A stretch of DNA of 32,204 nt from Streptomyces ossamyceticus. GTDB taxonomy: Bacteria; Actinomycetota; Actinomycetes; Streptomycetales; Streptomycetaceae. Positions 21,736 through 29,684 of the stretch are shown in pieces. Positions within the stretch are counted from its first letter, which is position 1. Each line of letters begins with the position of its first letter. Location of the stretch: NCBI RefSeq assembly GCF_001418475.1, contig NZ_LIQX01000082.1, positions 1 through 32,204 on the forward strand, read 5' to 3'. The notes beneath the pieces are model-generated. The model was not told where the DNA came from. It saw only the letters and a list, made by a program, of their open reading frames with translations, and searched no databases. Position numbers and translations under genes: made by a program.

Positions 21736-24700
21736 CTACGGCACCGCCGCGTCGATCGCTTTCACGATGCGCTTGTCGGAGACCGGATACGCCGTCCCCA
21801 GGGCGTGCGCGAAGTAGCTGACGCGGAGTTCCTCGATCATCCAGCGGATGTCCAGGACCGAGGACGGTACGGGCCGCCCCTGGGGGAGTTGTTCCAGCAG
21901 CCAGGCGTACTCGTCCCGCATCTCGTGGACCTTCTCCATGCGAGAGGTGTCCCGCTGGACGCTCGTCGGCATCTGCTGGAGCCGCCGGTCCGCGGCCACC
22001 AGATAGCGCATCAGATCCGGGAGGCGGCGCAACCCCGTCTCCGTGACGAAGCCCGGCTTCACGAGGGCGTCCAGCTGCCCGCGTACGTCCGCGAGGTTGG
22101 GCAGGAGCGCGGGGCTCCTCGTGGCCTTCAGACGGCGCTCACAGGCCTGCCAGGCGGCGAGGACCTGCTGGACCTGGCCGACCGTGCGGACGGTGGTGTC
22201 GACGATCTCCGCGCGGACCTTGTCGTAGAGCTTGCGGTACGACTCCTCGTCCCAGGCCGGCCCGCCGAAGTCGGCGATGAGCCGGTCGGCGGCGGCCGTC
22301 GCGCAGTCGTCGAACAGGCCCTGGATCGAACCGTGCGGGTTCGCCGAGAGGGCGAGCTTCTGCGCGTTGGTCAGCTTTTCGCTCGCGAACTTCGCAGGGT
22401 TGACCGGAATGTTTCGCAGGATGAGCCTTCGGGTGCCCTTCCACATCGCTTCCGACTGCTCTGCCTCGGTGTCGAAGAGGCGTACGGAGACGGTGTCGCC
22501 GTCGTCCACGAGCGCCGGGTAGGCCTTCACGGGGTGGCCGGCGCGGCGGGTCTCGAAGACGCGGGTGAGGGAGCCGATCGTCCAGTCCGTCAGGCCCGTG
22601 CGCTCCAGGGACTCGCCGCCCTGGCGTTCGGCGGTCGCCGCGGCGGCCTGGGAGAGCGCCTTGCGGGCCTTCGGCTTCAGCTGGAGCCGAAGGGATTCCA
22701 GGTCCTTGTCCTCGGCCATCTTCCGGCGCCGCTCGTCGACGATACGGAAGGTGATCTTCAGATGGTCGGGGACACGGGACCAGTCGAAGTCGTCGGCCGT
22801 GACCGGTACGCCCACCATGCGCTTGAGTTCGCGGGCGAGCGTGACGGTCAGCGGTTCCTGGAGGGGCACCGCCTGGTCCAGGAAGCGCTTGGCGTAGTTG
22901 GGTGCCGGGACGTAGTTGCGGCGGATCGGCTTGGGCAGGGAGCGGATCAGTTCCGTCACCACGTCCTCGCGCAGGCCCGGGATCTGCCAGTCGAAGCCCT
23001 CGTCGGTTACCTGGTTGAGGACCTGGAGGGGGACGTGGACGGTGACGCCGTCCGCGTCCGCGCCCGGCTCGAACTGGTAGGTGACGCGGAACTTGAGCTG
23101 GCCCTGGCGCCAGGAGTCGGGGTAGTCCGCCTTGGTGACCGCCTCCGCCGACTCCCGGATGAGCATCGCGCGCTCGAAGTCCAGGAAGTCGGGCTGCTCG
23201 TGCCGCTTGTGCTTCCACCAGGAGTCGAAGTGGGCGCCCGACACCACGTGTTCGGGGACCCGCTGGTCGTAGAAGTCGAAGAGGGTGTCGTCGTCGACCA
23301 CGATGTCCCGGCGCCGGGCGCGGTGCTCCAGTTCCTCGACCTCGCTGAGGAGCTTGCGGTTGTCGGCGAAGAACTTGTGGTGCGTACGCCAGTCGCCCTC
23401 GACGAGCGCGTTGCGGATGAAGAGCTCGCGGCTGGCCTCGGGGTCGATGCGGCCGTAGTTCACCTTCCGCTGGGCGACGATCGGCACGCCGTACAGGGTG
23501 ACCTTCTCGTACGCCATCACGGCCGCCTGGTCCTTCTCCCAGTGCGGTTCGCTGTAGGTGCGCTTCAGCAGGTGCTCGGCGAGCGGCTCGACCCACTCGG
23601 GCTCGATCTTCGCGTTGACGCGGGCCCAGAGGCGGGAGGTCTCCACCAGCTCGGCGGACATCACGAAGCGCGGGGGCTTCTTGAACAGGGCTGAGCCGGG
23701 GAAGATCGCGAACTTGGCGCTGCGGGCGCCCAGGTACTCGTTCTTCGCGCCGTCCTTGATGTCCTTCATGCCGATGTGGGAGAGCAGGCCGGCCAGGAGC
23801 GAGACGTGGACCTGCTGCTCGGGGGCGTCCTCCTCGTTGAGGTGGATGCCCATCTGCTTGGCGACCGTGCGGAGCTGGCTGTAGATGTCCTGCCACTCAC
23901 GGATGCGCAGGAAGTTGAGGTACTCCTGCTTGCACATCCGGCGGAAGGACGACGAGCCGCGTTCCTTCTGCTGCTCGCGGACGTACCGCCAGAGGTTGAG
24001 GAAGGCGAGGAAGTCGGAGGACTCGTCCTTGAAGCGGGCGTGCTGCTGGTCGGCCTGGGTCTGTTTGTCGGCGGGGCGTTCGCGTGGGTCCTGAATGGAC
24101 AGCGCGGCGGCGATGACCATGACCTCGCGGGCGCAGCCGTTCTTGTCGGCCTCGACGACCATCCGGGCGAGACGCGGGTCGACGGGCAGCTGGGAGAGCT
24201 GGCGGCCCATCGTGGTCAGCCGCTTGCGGACGTCCTTCTGCGTGGGGTCGAGCGCGCCGAGCTCCTGGAGGAGCTGGACGCCGTCGCGGATGTTGCGGTG
24301 GTCCGGCGGGTCGATGAAGGGGAACTTCTCGATGTCGCCGAGGCCGGCCGCGGTCATCTGCAGGATGACGGAGGCGAGGTTCGTCCGCAGGATCTCGGCG
24401 TCCGTGAACTCCGGGCGCGCGTTGAAGTCGTCCTCGGTGTACAGGCGGATGCAGATGCCGTCGGATGTACGGCCGCAGCGGCCCTTGCGCTGGTTGGCGC
24501 TGGCCTGGGAGATCGGCTCGATCGGCAGTCGCTGGACCTTGGTGCGGTGGCTGTAGCGGCTGATACGGGCGAAGCCCGGGTCGATGACGTACTTGATGCC
24601 GGGGACGGTCAGCGACGTCTCGGCGACGTTGGTGGCCAGCACGATCCGGCGGCCTGTGTGCGGCTGGAAGACGCGGTGCTGCTCGGCGTGCGAGAGCCGG

Positions 24701-25680
24701 GCGTAGAGGGGGAGGACCTCGGTGAAGCGGTAGTTCTTCTTGATCAGCGCGTCGGCCGTGTCGCGGATCTCGCGCTCACCGGAGAGGAAGACGAGGATGT
24801 CGCCCTTGCCCTCGCCCTGAAGCTCCTCGACCGCGTCGCAGATGGCGGTGATCTGGTCGCGGTCGGCGTCGTCGGAGTCCTCTTCGAGGAGCGGGCGGTA
24901 GCGCACCTCGACCGGGTACGTACGGCCGCTGACCTCGACGATCGGGGCGTCGCCGAAGTGGCGGGAGAACCGCTCGGGGTCGATGGTCGCGGAGGTGATG
25001 ACGACCTTGAGGTCCGGGCGCTTCGGGAGCAGCTGGGCGAGGTAGCCCAACAGGAAGTCGATGTTGAGGGACCGCTCGTGGGCCTCGTCGATGATGATCG
25101 TGTCGTAGGCGCGCAGCTCGCGGTCCGTCTGGATCTCGGCGAGCAGGATGCCGTCCGTCATCAGCTTGACGAAGGTCGCGTCCTGGTTGACCTGGTCGGT
25201 GAAGCGGACCTTCCAGCCGACGGCCTCGCCGAGGGGGGTGTCCAGCTCCTCCGCCACACGCTCGGCGACGGTGCGGGCGGCGATCCGGCGGGGCTGGGTG
25301 TGCCCGATCATGCCGCGGACGCCGCGTCCCAGCTCCATACAGATCTTCGGGATCTGGGTCGTCTTGCCGGAGCCGGTCTCACCGGCCACGATGACCACCT
25401 GGTGGTCGCGGATGGCGGCCGCGATCTCGTCCTTCTTCTGGCTGACGGGCAGCTGTTCGGGGTACGAGACGGTCGGCACGCGGTCGGCGCGCTCGGCCAT
25501 ACGGGCCTCGCCCTTGGCGACCTCGGCCTCGATCTCGGCGAGGACGGCGGCCCGGGCCTCGGGCTTACGGATCTTGCGCGCGCCTTCGAGCCTGCGCCCG
25601 AGCCGGTGCGCGTCGCGCAGGGACAGCTCGGCCAGGCGGGGGGCGAGGGCGCCGAAGGCGGGGGCAGGTGGCGTAGACAT
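21736..25680 (-). CDS. hrpA: ATP-dependent RNA helicase HrpA (DEAH box)
   Basis: This is a 1314-residue DEAH/RHA helicase of full HrpA length, acting on RNA in the cytosol; HrpA in E. coli resolves stalled ribosomes. The helicase core shows motif I GETGSGKTT (100-108), TQPRRIAA, motif II DEAH (198-201), motif III SAT (229-231), ATNVAETSLTVPG and motif VI QRKGRCGR. The winged-helix/ratchet and OB-fold regions follow, then the long C-terminal DUF3418-type extension from about residue 700, which is specific to HrpA. ATG 25680 has only a weak upstream purine run, so an alternative start is possible. The gene is bracketed by two identical tRNA-Asp genes on its own strand, with tRNA-Phe, parS and tRNA-Glu behind it. 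No frameshift or missing motif is seen. Confidence 0.96.
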   Translation of the reverse strand: MSTPPAPAFGALAPRLAELSLRDAHRLGRRLEGARKIRKPEARAAVLAEIEAEVAKGEARMAERADRVPTVSYPEQLPVSQKKDEIAAAIRDHQVVIVAGETGSGKTTQIPKICMELGRGVRGMIGHTQPRRIAARTVAERVAEELDTPLGEAVGWKVRFTDQVNQDATFVKLMTDGILLAEIQTDRELRAYDTIIIDEAHERSLNIDFLLGYLAQLLPKRPDLKVVITSATIDPERFSRHFGDAPIVEVSGRTYPVEVRYRPLLEEDSDDADRDQITAICDAVEELQGEGKGDILVFLSGEREIRDTADALIKKNYRFTEVLPLYARLSHAEQHRVFQPHTGRRIVLATNVAETSLTVPGIKYVIDPGFARISRYSHRTKVQRLPIEPISQASANQRKGRCGRTSDGICIRLYTEDDFNARPEFTDAEILRTNLASVILQMTAAGLGDIEKFPFIDPPDHRNIRDGVQLLQELGALDPTQKDVRKRLTTMGRQLSQLPVDPRLARMVVEADKNGCAREVMVIAAALSIQDPRERPADKQTQADQQHARFKDESSDFLAFLNLWRYVREQQKERGSSSFRRMCKQEYLNFLRIREWQDIYSQLRTVAKQMGIHLNEEDAPEQQVHVSLLAGLLSHIGMKDIKDGAKNEYLGARSAKFAIFPGSALFKKPPRFVMSAELVETSRLWARVNAKIEPEWVEPLAEHLLKRTYSEPHWEKDQAAVMAYEKVTLYGVPIVAQRKVNYGRIDPEASRELFIRNALVEGDWRTHHKFFADNRKLLSEVEELEHRARRRDIVVDDDTLFDFYDQRVPEHVVSGAHFDSWWKHKRHEQPDFLDFERAMLIRESAEAVTKADYPDSWRQGQLKFRVTYQFEPGADADGVTVHVPLQVLNQVTDEGFDWQIPGLREDVVTELIRSLPKPIRRNYVPAPNYAKRFLDQAVPLQEPLTVTLARELKRMVGVPVTADDFDWSRVPDHLKITFRIVDERRRKMAEDKDLESLRLQLKPKARKALSQAAAATAERQGGESLERTGLTDWTIGSLTRVFETRRAGHPVKAYPALVDDGDTVSVRLFDTEAEQSEAMWKGTRRLILRNIPVNPAKFASEKLTNAQKLALSANPHGSIQGLFDDCATAAADRLIADFGGPAWDEESYRKLYDKVRAEIVDTTVRTVGQVQQVLAAWQACERRLKATRSPALLPNLADVRGQLDALVKPGFVTETGLRRLPDLMRYLVAADRRLQQMPTSVQRDTSRMEKVHEMRDEYAWLLEQLPQGRPVPSSVLDIRWMIEELRVSYFAHALGTAYPVSDKRIVKAIDAAVP

Positions 25681-25817
25681 ACGCCGTCCAGGATCTCACC
25701 TCGACGAAACGAGGGGCGAACGCTTTTGCGTCCACCCCTTTGATGATCCCTCTCACGCCCCCCATGGCTCTCAGCGAGCGGCCTTGGTCCACATCGGCCT
25801 CGACTCGCTGGAGCGAC

Positions 25818-25851
25818 GAAAGCCCCCACCGGTTGCCCGGTGGGGGCTTTC
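25818..25851 (-). terminator. terminator of the tRNA-Glu/Asp/Phe cluster
   Basis: A perfect 15-bp stem (25818-25832 with 25837-25851; ends GAAAGCC and GGCTTTC) lies 8 nt past tRNA-Phe. On the minus strand it ends the tRNA transcript ahead of hrpA. The stem carries its own AAAG/CTTT base rather than a separate T run. Confidence 0.85.
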
Positions 25852-25859
25852 ATTCAATG

Positions 25860-25933
25860 TGGCTGGGGCCGGGGTCGAACCGGCGACCTATCGCTTTTCA
25901 GGCGATCGCTCGTACCAACTGAGCTACCCAGCC
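25860..25933 (-). tRNA. tRNA-Phe (anticodon GAA)
   Basis: On the minus strand: acceptor GGCTGGG/CCCAGCC, D arm GCTC/GAGC with GG, anticodon stem ATCGC/GCGAT with loop CTGAAAA (GAA), T arm GCCGG/CCGGC with TTCGACC, and discriminator A. CCA is not encoded. It is the last tRNA of a three-gene minus-strand cluster. Confidence 0.97.
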
Positions 25934-25937
25934 ACGG

Positions 25938-25953
25938 TGTTTCACGTGAAACA
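25938..25953. other. parS: parS chromosome-partitioning site (ParB binding)
   Basis: TGTTTCACGTGAAACA is a perfect 16-bp palindrome, extended to 22 bp (25935-25956). Its core GTTTCACGTGAAAC is the ParB-binding parS consensus known for Streptomyces and close to that of Bacillus. It sits in the 25-nt spacer between tRNA-Phe and tRNA-Asp. In streptomycetes most parS copies lie within a few hundred kilobases of oriC, so this supports an origin-proximal location. The site is seen directly; ParB binding is inferred from the consensus. Confidence 0.9.
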
Positions 25954-25958
25954 CCGAG

Positions 25959-26033
25959 CGGTCCTGACGGGATTTGAACCCGCGGCCTCCACCTTGACAG
26001 GGTGGCGAGCACTCCAAACTGCTCCACAGGACC
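25959..26033 (-). tRNA. tRNA-Asp (anticodon GTC), copy 2
   Basis: It is identical over 75 nt to copy 1 at 21552-21626, with anticodon loop CTGTCAA. It lies between parS and tRNA-Glu in the same orientation. CCA is not encoded. Confidence 0.97.
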
Positions 26034-26069
26034 AAGGTTGCGTACGACAGTGTCGCACACGTTCTTGCG

Positions 26070-26142
26070 TGCCCCCAACGGGATTCGAACCCGTGCTACC
26101 GCCTTGAAAGGGCGGCGTCCTAGGCCGCTAGACGATGAGGGC
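26070..26142 (-). tRNA. tRNA-Glu (anticodon TTC)
   Basis: On the minus strand: acceptor GCCCTCA/TGGGGGC (one T-G pair), D arm containing GTCTAGCGGCCTAGGAC, anticodon stem CCGCC/GGCGG with loop CTTTCAA (TTC), T arm ACGGG/CCCGT with TTCGAAT, and discriminator A. CCA is not encoded. It is the first gene of the Glu-Asp-Phe cluster; its promoter must lie between 26143 and the metallophosphoesterase end at 26225. Confidence 0.96.
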
Positions 26143-26224
26143 TATCGGCCCGCCGTGGGCGCTTCATCAGCGCGTCGGGGACGTGAGAAGCATATGGGAT
26201 GGCGGGAGGTATCGCCAAAACGGT

Positions 26225-27922
26225 TTACGGGCGGCCCGGGGAACGGGTGGTCGCCCCGCCGGGTGACGTGCTCGGAGGCGTGCCGGACGGGGTGCCGGAA
26301 GGGGCGCCTGATGGTTTGCCCGACGGAGTGTCCGATGAGGTTCCGGAGGGGGACGGGGACTGGAGTGCTCCCGGCTGGTTCTCCTTCGGCAGGTGGCGGC
26401 TGACCTCGGCCGTCGTCAGTCCCAGGCCCCCGAGTTTGATCTCGTCCCAGGCCTGGAGGCGATGGGTGTCGCGGTCGAAGTACAGGACCGACGTCTCGAT
26501 CGGATCCGGGTAGTCGCCCTCCAGGGCGCGCAGCCCGCTGCCCCCGGTCGAACCCTCGATGCGCAGGCGGGTGCCTTCGTCCAGGACCTCCATCTCCGGG
26601 TGGTGGAGGTGCCCCGCGAGGACGAGCGGGACATCCCCGTCCGTCTCGCGCGCGGCGTCCGGGTTGTGGGCGATCGCGATGTCCACGGGCGTGCCGGCTG
26701 CCTTCTGGGCGCGCAGCGCCGCCGCCAGCCGCTGTCCGGCCGCCTCCTCCGAGGGCAGGCCCGCCTTGTCCGTGGAGCGGTCCGGGGTGAACTGCGGGTC
26801 GCCGATCCCCGCGAAACGCAGCCCGCCCACGTTCACCGCCTTCCCCTCGTCGAGGACGTGGGTGTTCTCGACGCCCTTCAGATACCGCTGGGTCTCCCGG
26901 GAGTCGTGGTTGCCGCGCACCCAGACGTACGGCGCCCCGAGGTCGGCGATCGGGTCCAGGAAGGCGTTCTCGGCGGCGGTGCCGTGGTCCATGGTGTCGC
27001 CGGAGTCGACGATGACGTTGATCTCGTACTGCTCCACCAGCGAGGCGATGATCTTCCAGCTCGCGGGGTTGAGGTGGATGTCGGAGACGTGCAGGACGCG
27101 GATGGTGGTGGGGTCCGGCTGGTACGCGGGGAGGGTGGACGTGACGTCGTACAGCTTGGTCACGTTCGTCACCAGGCGCGCCAGTTCCTTCTGGTAGACG
27201 TCGAACTCCGTGACGATGCTGCGCGCGTTGCCGACGAGGGAGGGCGCGGAGGAGAGCAGGCCCGAGAACTTGGGCTCCAGGACCGAGTTCGGGTTCCAGG
27301 TGGCGGCGGCCGTGCCCCCGGAGGCGGCGAGCAGCCCGAGGGCCAGGCCGCCGGCGGCCAGGGCGCGGCGGGGGCGGCGGTAGACGGCCAGCCCCAGCGC
27401 GGTCGCCCCTGTGACGACGGCTACGCCCGACCGCAGGGCCAGGTCCAGCGTGCCGCGCCGGACGTCCGACGCGATCTCGTCCTGGAGGCCCGAGATCCGC
27501 TCGGGGTGGTCGACCAGGGCCTGGGCGCGGTCCGGGTCCAGCTGGTCCACGTTCACGTCGAGGCGTACGGGGGCGTGGTGACTGCTCAGCTCCAGGGCGC
27601 CCAGCGGTGAGACGTTGATCTTCGTGCCGCCGGTGAGCGACGGGCGCAGCGTCATCGTGGTGTTCATGGGACCGACGGGCGTCCGTACGTTGCCCACGAC
27701 CAGCAGGCCGAGCCAGGCGCCGACCACGACGACGGTGACCAGGCCGAGCGCGCGGGCCCAGGGGCGGGCGCGGCGCGCCGGTTCGACCGCCGGGCGCGGG
27801 TCGCGAGGGCGGCGCCGGCGGGTCGTGGCCCGGGGGGCCGGTGGCAGCGCGCGGCGGATGCGGCGCAGGGTCGTACGGATGGCGGTCATGGTGGTGGCTG
27901 TTGCGGCGGGGACGCGGGCCAT
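26225..27922 (-). CDS. membrane-anchored metallophosphoesterase
   Basis: The 565-residue product starts with a basic, proline-rich tail, then a membrane helix (ALGLVTVVVVGAWLGLLVVG, about residues 58-78) and a second hydrophobic pair around VAVVTGATALGLAVY and ALAAGGLALGLLAASG. The enzyme domain sits outside and holds the calcineurin-like metal motifs in order: D-x-H in HVSDIHL, GDxxD in VDSGDTMDHG, GNHD in VRGNHDS, the lone His of IAIAHNPD and GHxH in LAGHLHHPE. It should therefore hydrolyse a phosphoester at a dinuclear metal centre; substrate unknown. The last 40 residues are a Pro-Ser-Gly-Thr repeat, possibly wall-spanning. ATG 27922 lacks a clear ribosome-binding site, and ATG 27889 is an alternative start. 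It is divergent from the zincin gene. Confidence 0.9.
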   Translation of the reverse strand: MARVPAATATTMTAIRTTLRRIRRALPPAPRATTRRRRPRDPRPAVEPARRARPWARALGLVTVVVVGAWLGLLVVGNVRTPVGPMNTTMTLRPSLTGGTKINVSPLGALELSSHHAPVRLDVNVDQLDPDRAQALVDHPERISGLQDEIASDVRRGTLDLALRSGVAVVTGATALGLAVYRRPRRALAAGGLALGLLAASGGTAAATWNPNSVLEPKFSGLLSSAPSLVGNARSIVTEFDVYQKELARLVTNVTKLYDVTSTLPAYQPDPTTIRVLHVSDIHLNPASWKIIASLVEQYEINVIVDSGDTMDHGTAAENAFLDPIADLGAPYVWVRGNHDSRETQRYLKGVENTHVLDEGKAVNVGGLRFAGIGDPQFTPDRSTDKAGLPSEEAAGQRLAAALRAQKAAGTPVDIAIAHNPDAARETDGDVPLVLAGHLHHPEMEVLDEGTRLRIEGSTGGSGLRALEGDYPDPIETSVLYFDRDTHRLQAWDEIKLGGLGLTTAEVSRHLPKENQPGALQSPSPSGTSSDTPSGKPSGAPSGTPSGTPPSTSPGGATTRSPGRP

Positions 27923-28056
27923 TGAGGCCGTATGCCCAGAGAGGTGGGGGGATATGCGGGGGATTGGGGACCGGGCCCCGTTCCGGGGCGGAACCCCCGA
28001 GGTCGTCCTGTGACCCGTATCTCTCGTCCGGGCGGGTCGTGCCCGACAATGGGCCT

Positions 28057-28407
28057 GTGCTGGAGATGACGCGCGAGGAGTTCGAGGAGCTGGTCGCCGA
28101 GGCGTTGGACCGGATCCCGCCGGAGCTGACGCGGCTGATGGACAACGTGGCGGTGTTCGTCGAGGACGAGCCGCCCGCCGACGACCCCGAGCTGCTCGGG
28201 CTGTACGAGGGGACTCCGCTCACGGACCGCGGGGAGTGGTACGCGGGTGTGCTGCCGGACCGGATCACGATCTACCGGGGGCCGACGCTGCGGATGTGTG
28301 AGAGCCGGGAGGACGTCGTCGCGGAGACCGAGGTGACCGTGGTGCACGAGATCGCCCACCACTTCGGCATCGACGACGCCCGGCTGCACGCCCTGGGCTA
28401 CGGGTAG
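28057..28407 (+). CDS. minimal zincin-like metallopeptidase family protein
   Basis: This cytosolic protein of 116 residues has a C-terminal HEIAHHFGIDD (HExxHxxGxxD) zinc-protease motif. It belongs to a family of small metallopeptidase-like proteins common in actinobacteria, whose substrates are unknown. An N-terminal helical part (MTREEFEELVAEALDRIPPE) precedes a beta strand with VAVFVEDEPP and a conserved LGLYEGTPLT turn. GTG 28057 is chosen because a GACAAT (28045-28050) resembling a -10 lies 6 nt before it with no Shine-Dalgarno sequence, implying a leaderless transcript; ATG 28066 is an alternative. It is divergent from the metallophosphoesterase by 134 bp. Confidence 0.87.
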   Translation: MLEMTREEFEELVAEALDRIPPELTRLMDNVAVFVEDEPPADDPELLGLYEGTPLTDRGEWYAGVLPDRITIYRGPTLRMCESREDVVAETEVTVVHEIAHHFGIDDARLHALGYG

Positions 28408-28445
28408 GGGCGGCCACGGCGGCCGGGCACCAGGGCGGCCGCTCC

Positions 28446-28547
28446 GGCGTGGGGTGGCGGGGGCCCGGCGGGTCGGTACGGCGCGACGTGGCGGAGGTCC
28501 GGCGGGTCGGCCAGGCGTGCGGTGGCGGGGGCCCGGCGGGTCGGCGT
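28446..28547. repeat. 34-bp tandem repeat, three units, in an intergenic region
   Basis: Units start at 28446, 28480 and 28514. Their shared core GGCGGNGGNCCGGCGGGTCG recurs at 28456, 28490 and 28524 with exact 34-bp spacing. Units 1 and 3 agree at 30 of the first 31 positions; unit 2 is more diverged. The array separates the zincin gene from the lipoprotein gene. Confidence 0.8.
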
Positions 28548-28622
28548 GGCGCGTGTCTTCTTAAGTGCGGCGGGAGTTGAACAGGCGGACTTCCCTTTCC
28601 GCCCCCCACGGAGGTGGCCGCC

Positions 28623-29162
28623 GTGCGCGCCTTGTACGTACCCGTTCGCCTGGCCGCCACGGTCATGGCCGTCGCCGTGGCTGCCGGCTGCATGAGCGTG
28701 GGGGACGGCGGGCAGCACCCCGGCCCCTCGCGCTCCGCCGGGCAGCGGGGCGGTGAGCGGCCGGACGGGGGCACCACCGTGACGGGCGGGGGCAGTACGG
28801 GGTACCAGGTCGGGCGCGGCAAGCCGCGTCCCTCGGGCTCGCCCGACCCCTCCGCGTCCCGGTCGGCCTCCCCCTCGGCGGCGGCCTCCGAGGGGGCCGA
28901 GCCGCCCAAGAAGACGAAGCCTCCGAAGGGTGGGAAGGGCGGCAAGGGCAAGGGGAACGGCGCGCGGCCGCCCGTGCCGGAGCCGACGAAGGGCGAGCCG
29001 ACGCCCGTGCCCTCCTCGGCCCCGCCGGAGCCGCCCGAACCGTCCGCCCCGGCGGAGTCCCCGGCGCCGGAGCCGTCGGCCGAGCCGTCGTCGTCCGCGC
29101 ACGAGCAGGGGGCGCAGTTGGTGGAACGGGAGCCCGCGCCGGAGGCGGGGGACGCGGCGTAG
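28623..29162 (+). CDS. Pro/Ser-rich lipoprotein of unknown function
   Basis: The 179-residue product has a short basic N-terminus, a hydrophobic stretch (LAATVMAVAVAAGC) ending in a lipobox-like AAGC with Cys23, then only low-complexity sequence: Gly/Thr, a Ser-Pro-Ala run, a Lys-Gly basic patch (PPKGGKGGKGKGNG) and a Pro-Glu-Ser tail. It is probably tethered to the membrane and threads the cell wall; no catalytic domain is visible. GTG 28623 is chosen over GTG 28614 because GGAGG (28610-28614) is properly spaced only for the former. Function is unknown. Confidence 0.75.
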   Translation: MRALYVPVRLAATVMAVAVAAGCMSVGDGGQHPGPSRSAGQRGGERPDGGTTVTGGGSTGYQVGRGKPRPSGSPDPSASRSASPSAAASEGAEPPKKTKPPKGGKGGKGKGNGARPPVPEPTKGEPTPVPSSAPPEPPEPSAPAESPAPEPSAEPSSSAHEQGAQLVEREPAPEAGDAA

Positions 29163-29497
29163 CGGCCGGGCGGGACGGCTGTGTGCCGCTGTGGGGCGGG
29201 CGGGGGCGTCGCCGGTGTGATCGTGGCCGCCTGCGGGGTGATGGCCGTGTGCGCGGTGGTCGTCGCCGTCTGCGCGGTGGCCGTGGCCTTCCGGCGTCCG
29301 CGGGAGTGTGGCGGACGACACGGGTGCGAGGGCTGCACGGCGGCTGCGCCGGTCCCGGTCGGGAAAGCGGTGCCGCCGACGCCGCCGCAGGGCCCCTGGC
29401 CAGCGGTTTGCCCTCTCATCGATGAAGTCGGCCAGGAGTCTGGCTTTCCCAGCCGCGGTCCGCTGATCGCCTTCTGACCTGCGGGTATCGGCTCGGT
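29163..29497 (+). other. 335-nt gap upstream of the DEAD-box gene, no secure gene
   Basis: An open frame from GTG 29181 to 29477 would encode a protein with one membrane helix and several Cys. It has no ribosome-binding site and its tail reads like frame-shadow, so I do not call it. I see no RNA gene here. Confidence 0.4.
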
Positions 29498-29527
29498 TTG
29501 CCTTCAGGGGTGGAGGGTGCGTATGGT
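29498..29527 (+). promoter_or_regulatory. promoter of the DEAD-box helicase gene
   Basis: TTGCCT (29498-29503) and TATGGT (29522-29527), 18 nt apart, are a good match to a housekeeping promoter. Transcription would start near 29534, giving a leader of about 150 nt. The leader has a CGCGCC-GTGT-GGCGCG hairpin (29569-29584) and a GACCGC/GCGGTC hairpin (29605-29622). Long structured leaders are usual for cold-induced RNA helicase genes. Confidence 0.55.
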
Positions 29528-29684
29528 GGTAGATCGTTTGATCCCATTTGCCCGGCGCCAACGCAGAGCGCGCCGTGTGGCGCGTACTCTCCTTTGCCGT
29601 GTCGGACCGCATAGAGGCGGTCGTGTGCGAATCACGGAGTTGACGGGCGCGTGCCGACGAGACTCCGGAAGGTTTCGCATACGC

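Noticed and set aside
21805..25743. Long plus-strand open frames opposite hrpA
   Set aside because: They are mirror frames of a high-GC coding gene, without ribosome-binding sites or recognisable domains. HrpA on the minus strand is complete.
28446..28547. CRISPR array (regular 34-bp units)
   Set aside because: The units are contiguous tandem copies with no unique spacers, and there are no cas genes in the window.
29181..29477. Open frame with one hydrophobic helix and several Cys upstream of the DEAD-box gene
   Set aside because: It has no ribosome-binding site, its tail looks like out-of-frame GC-rich DNA, and the proposed helicase promoter is next to its end. It could be real, but support is too thin to call.
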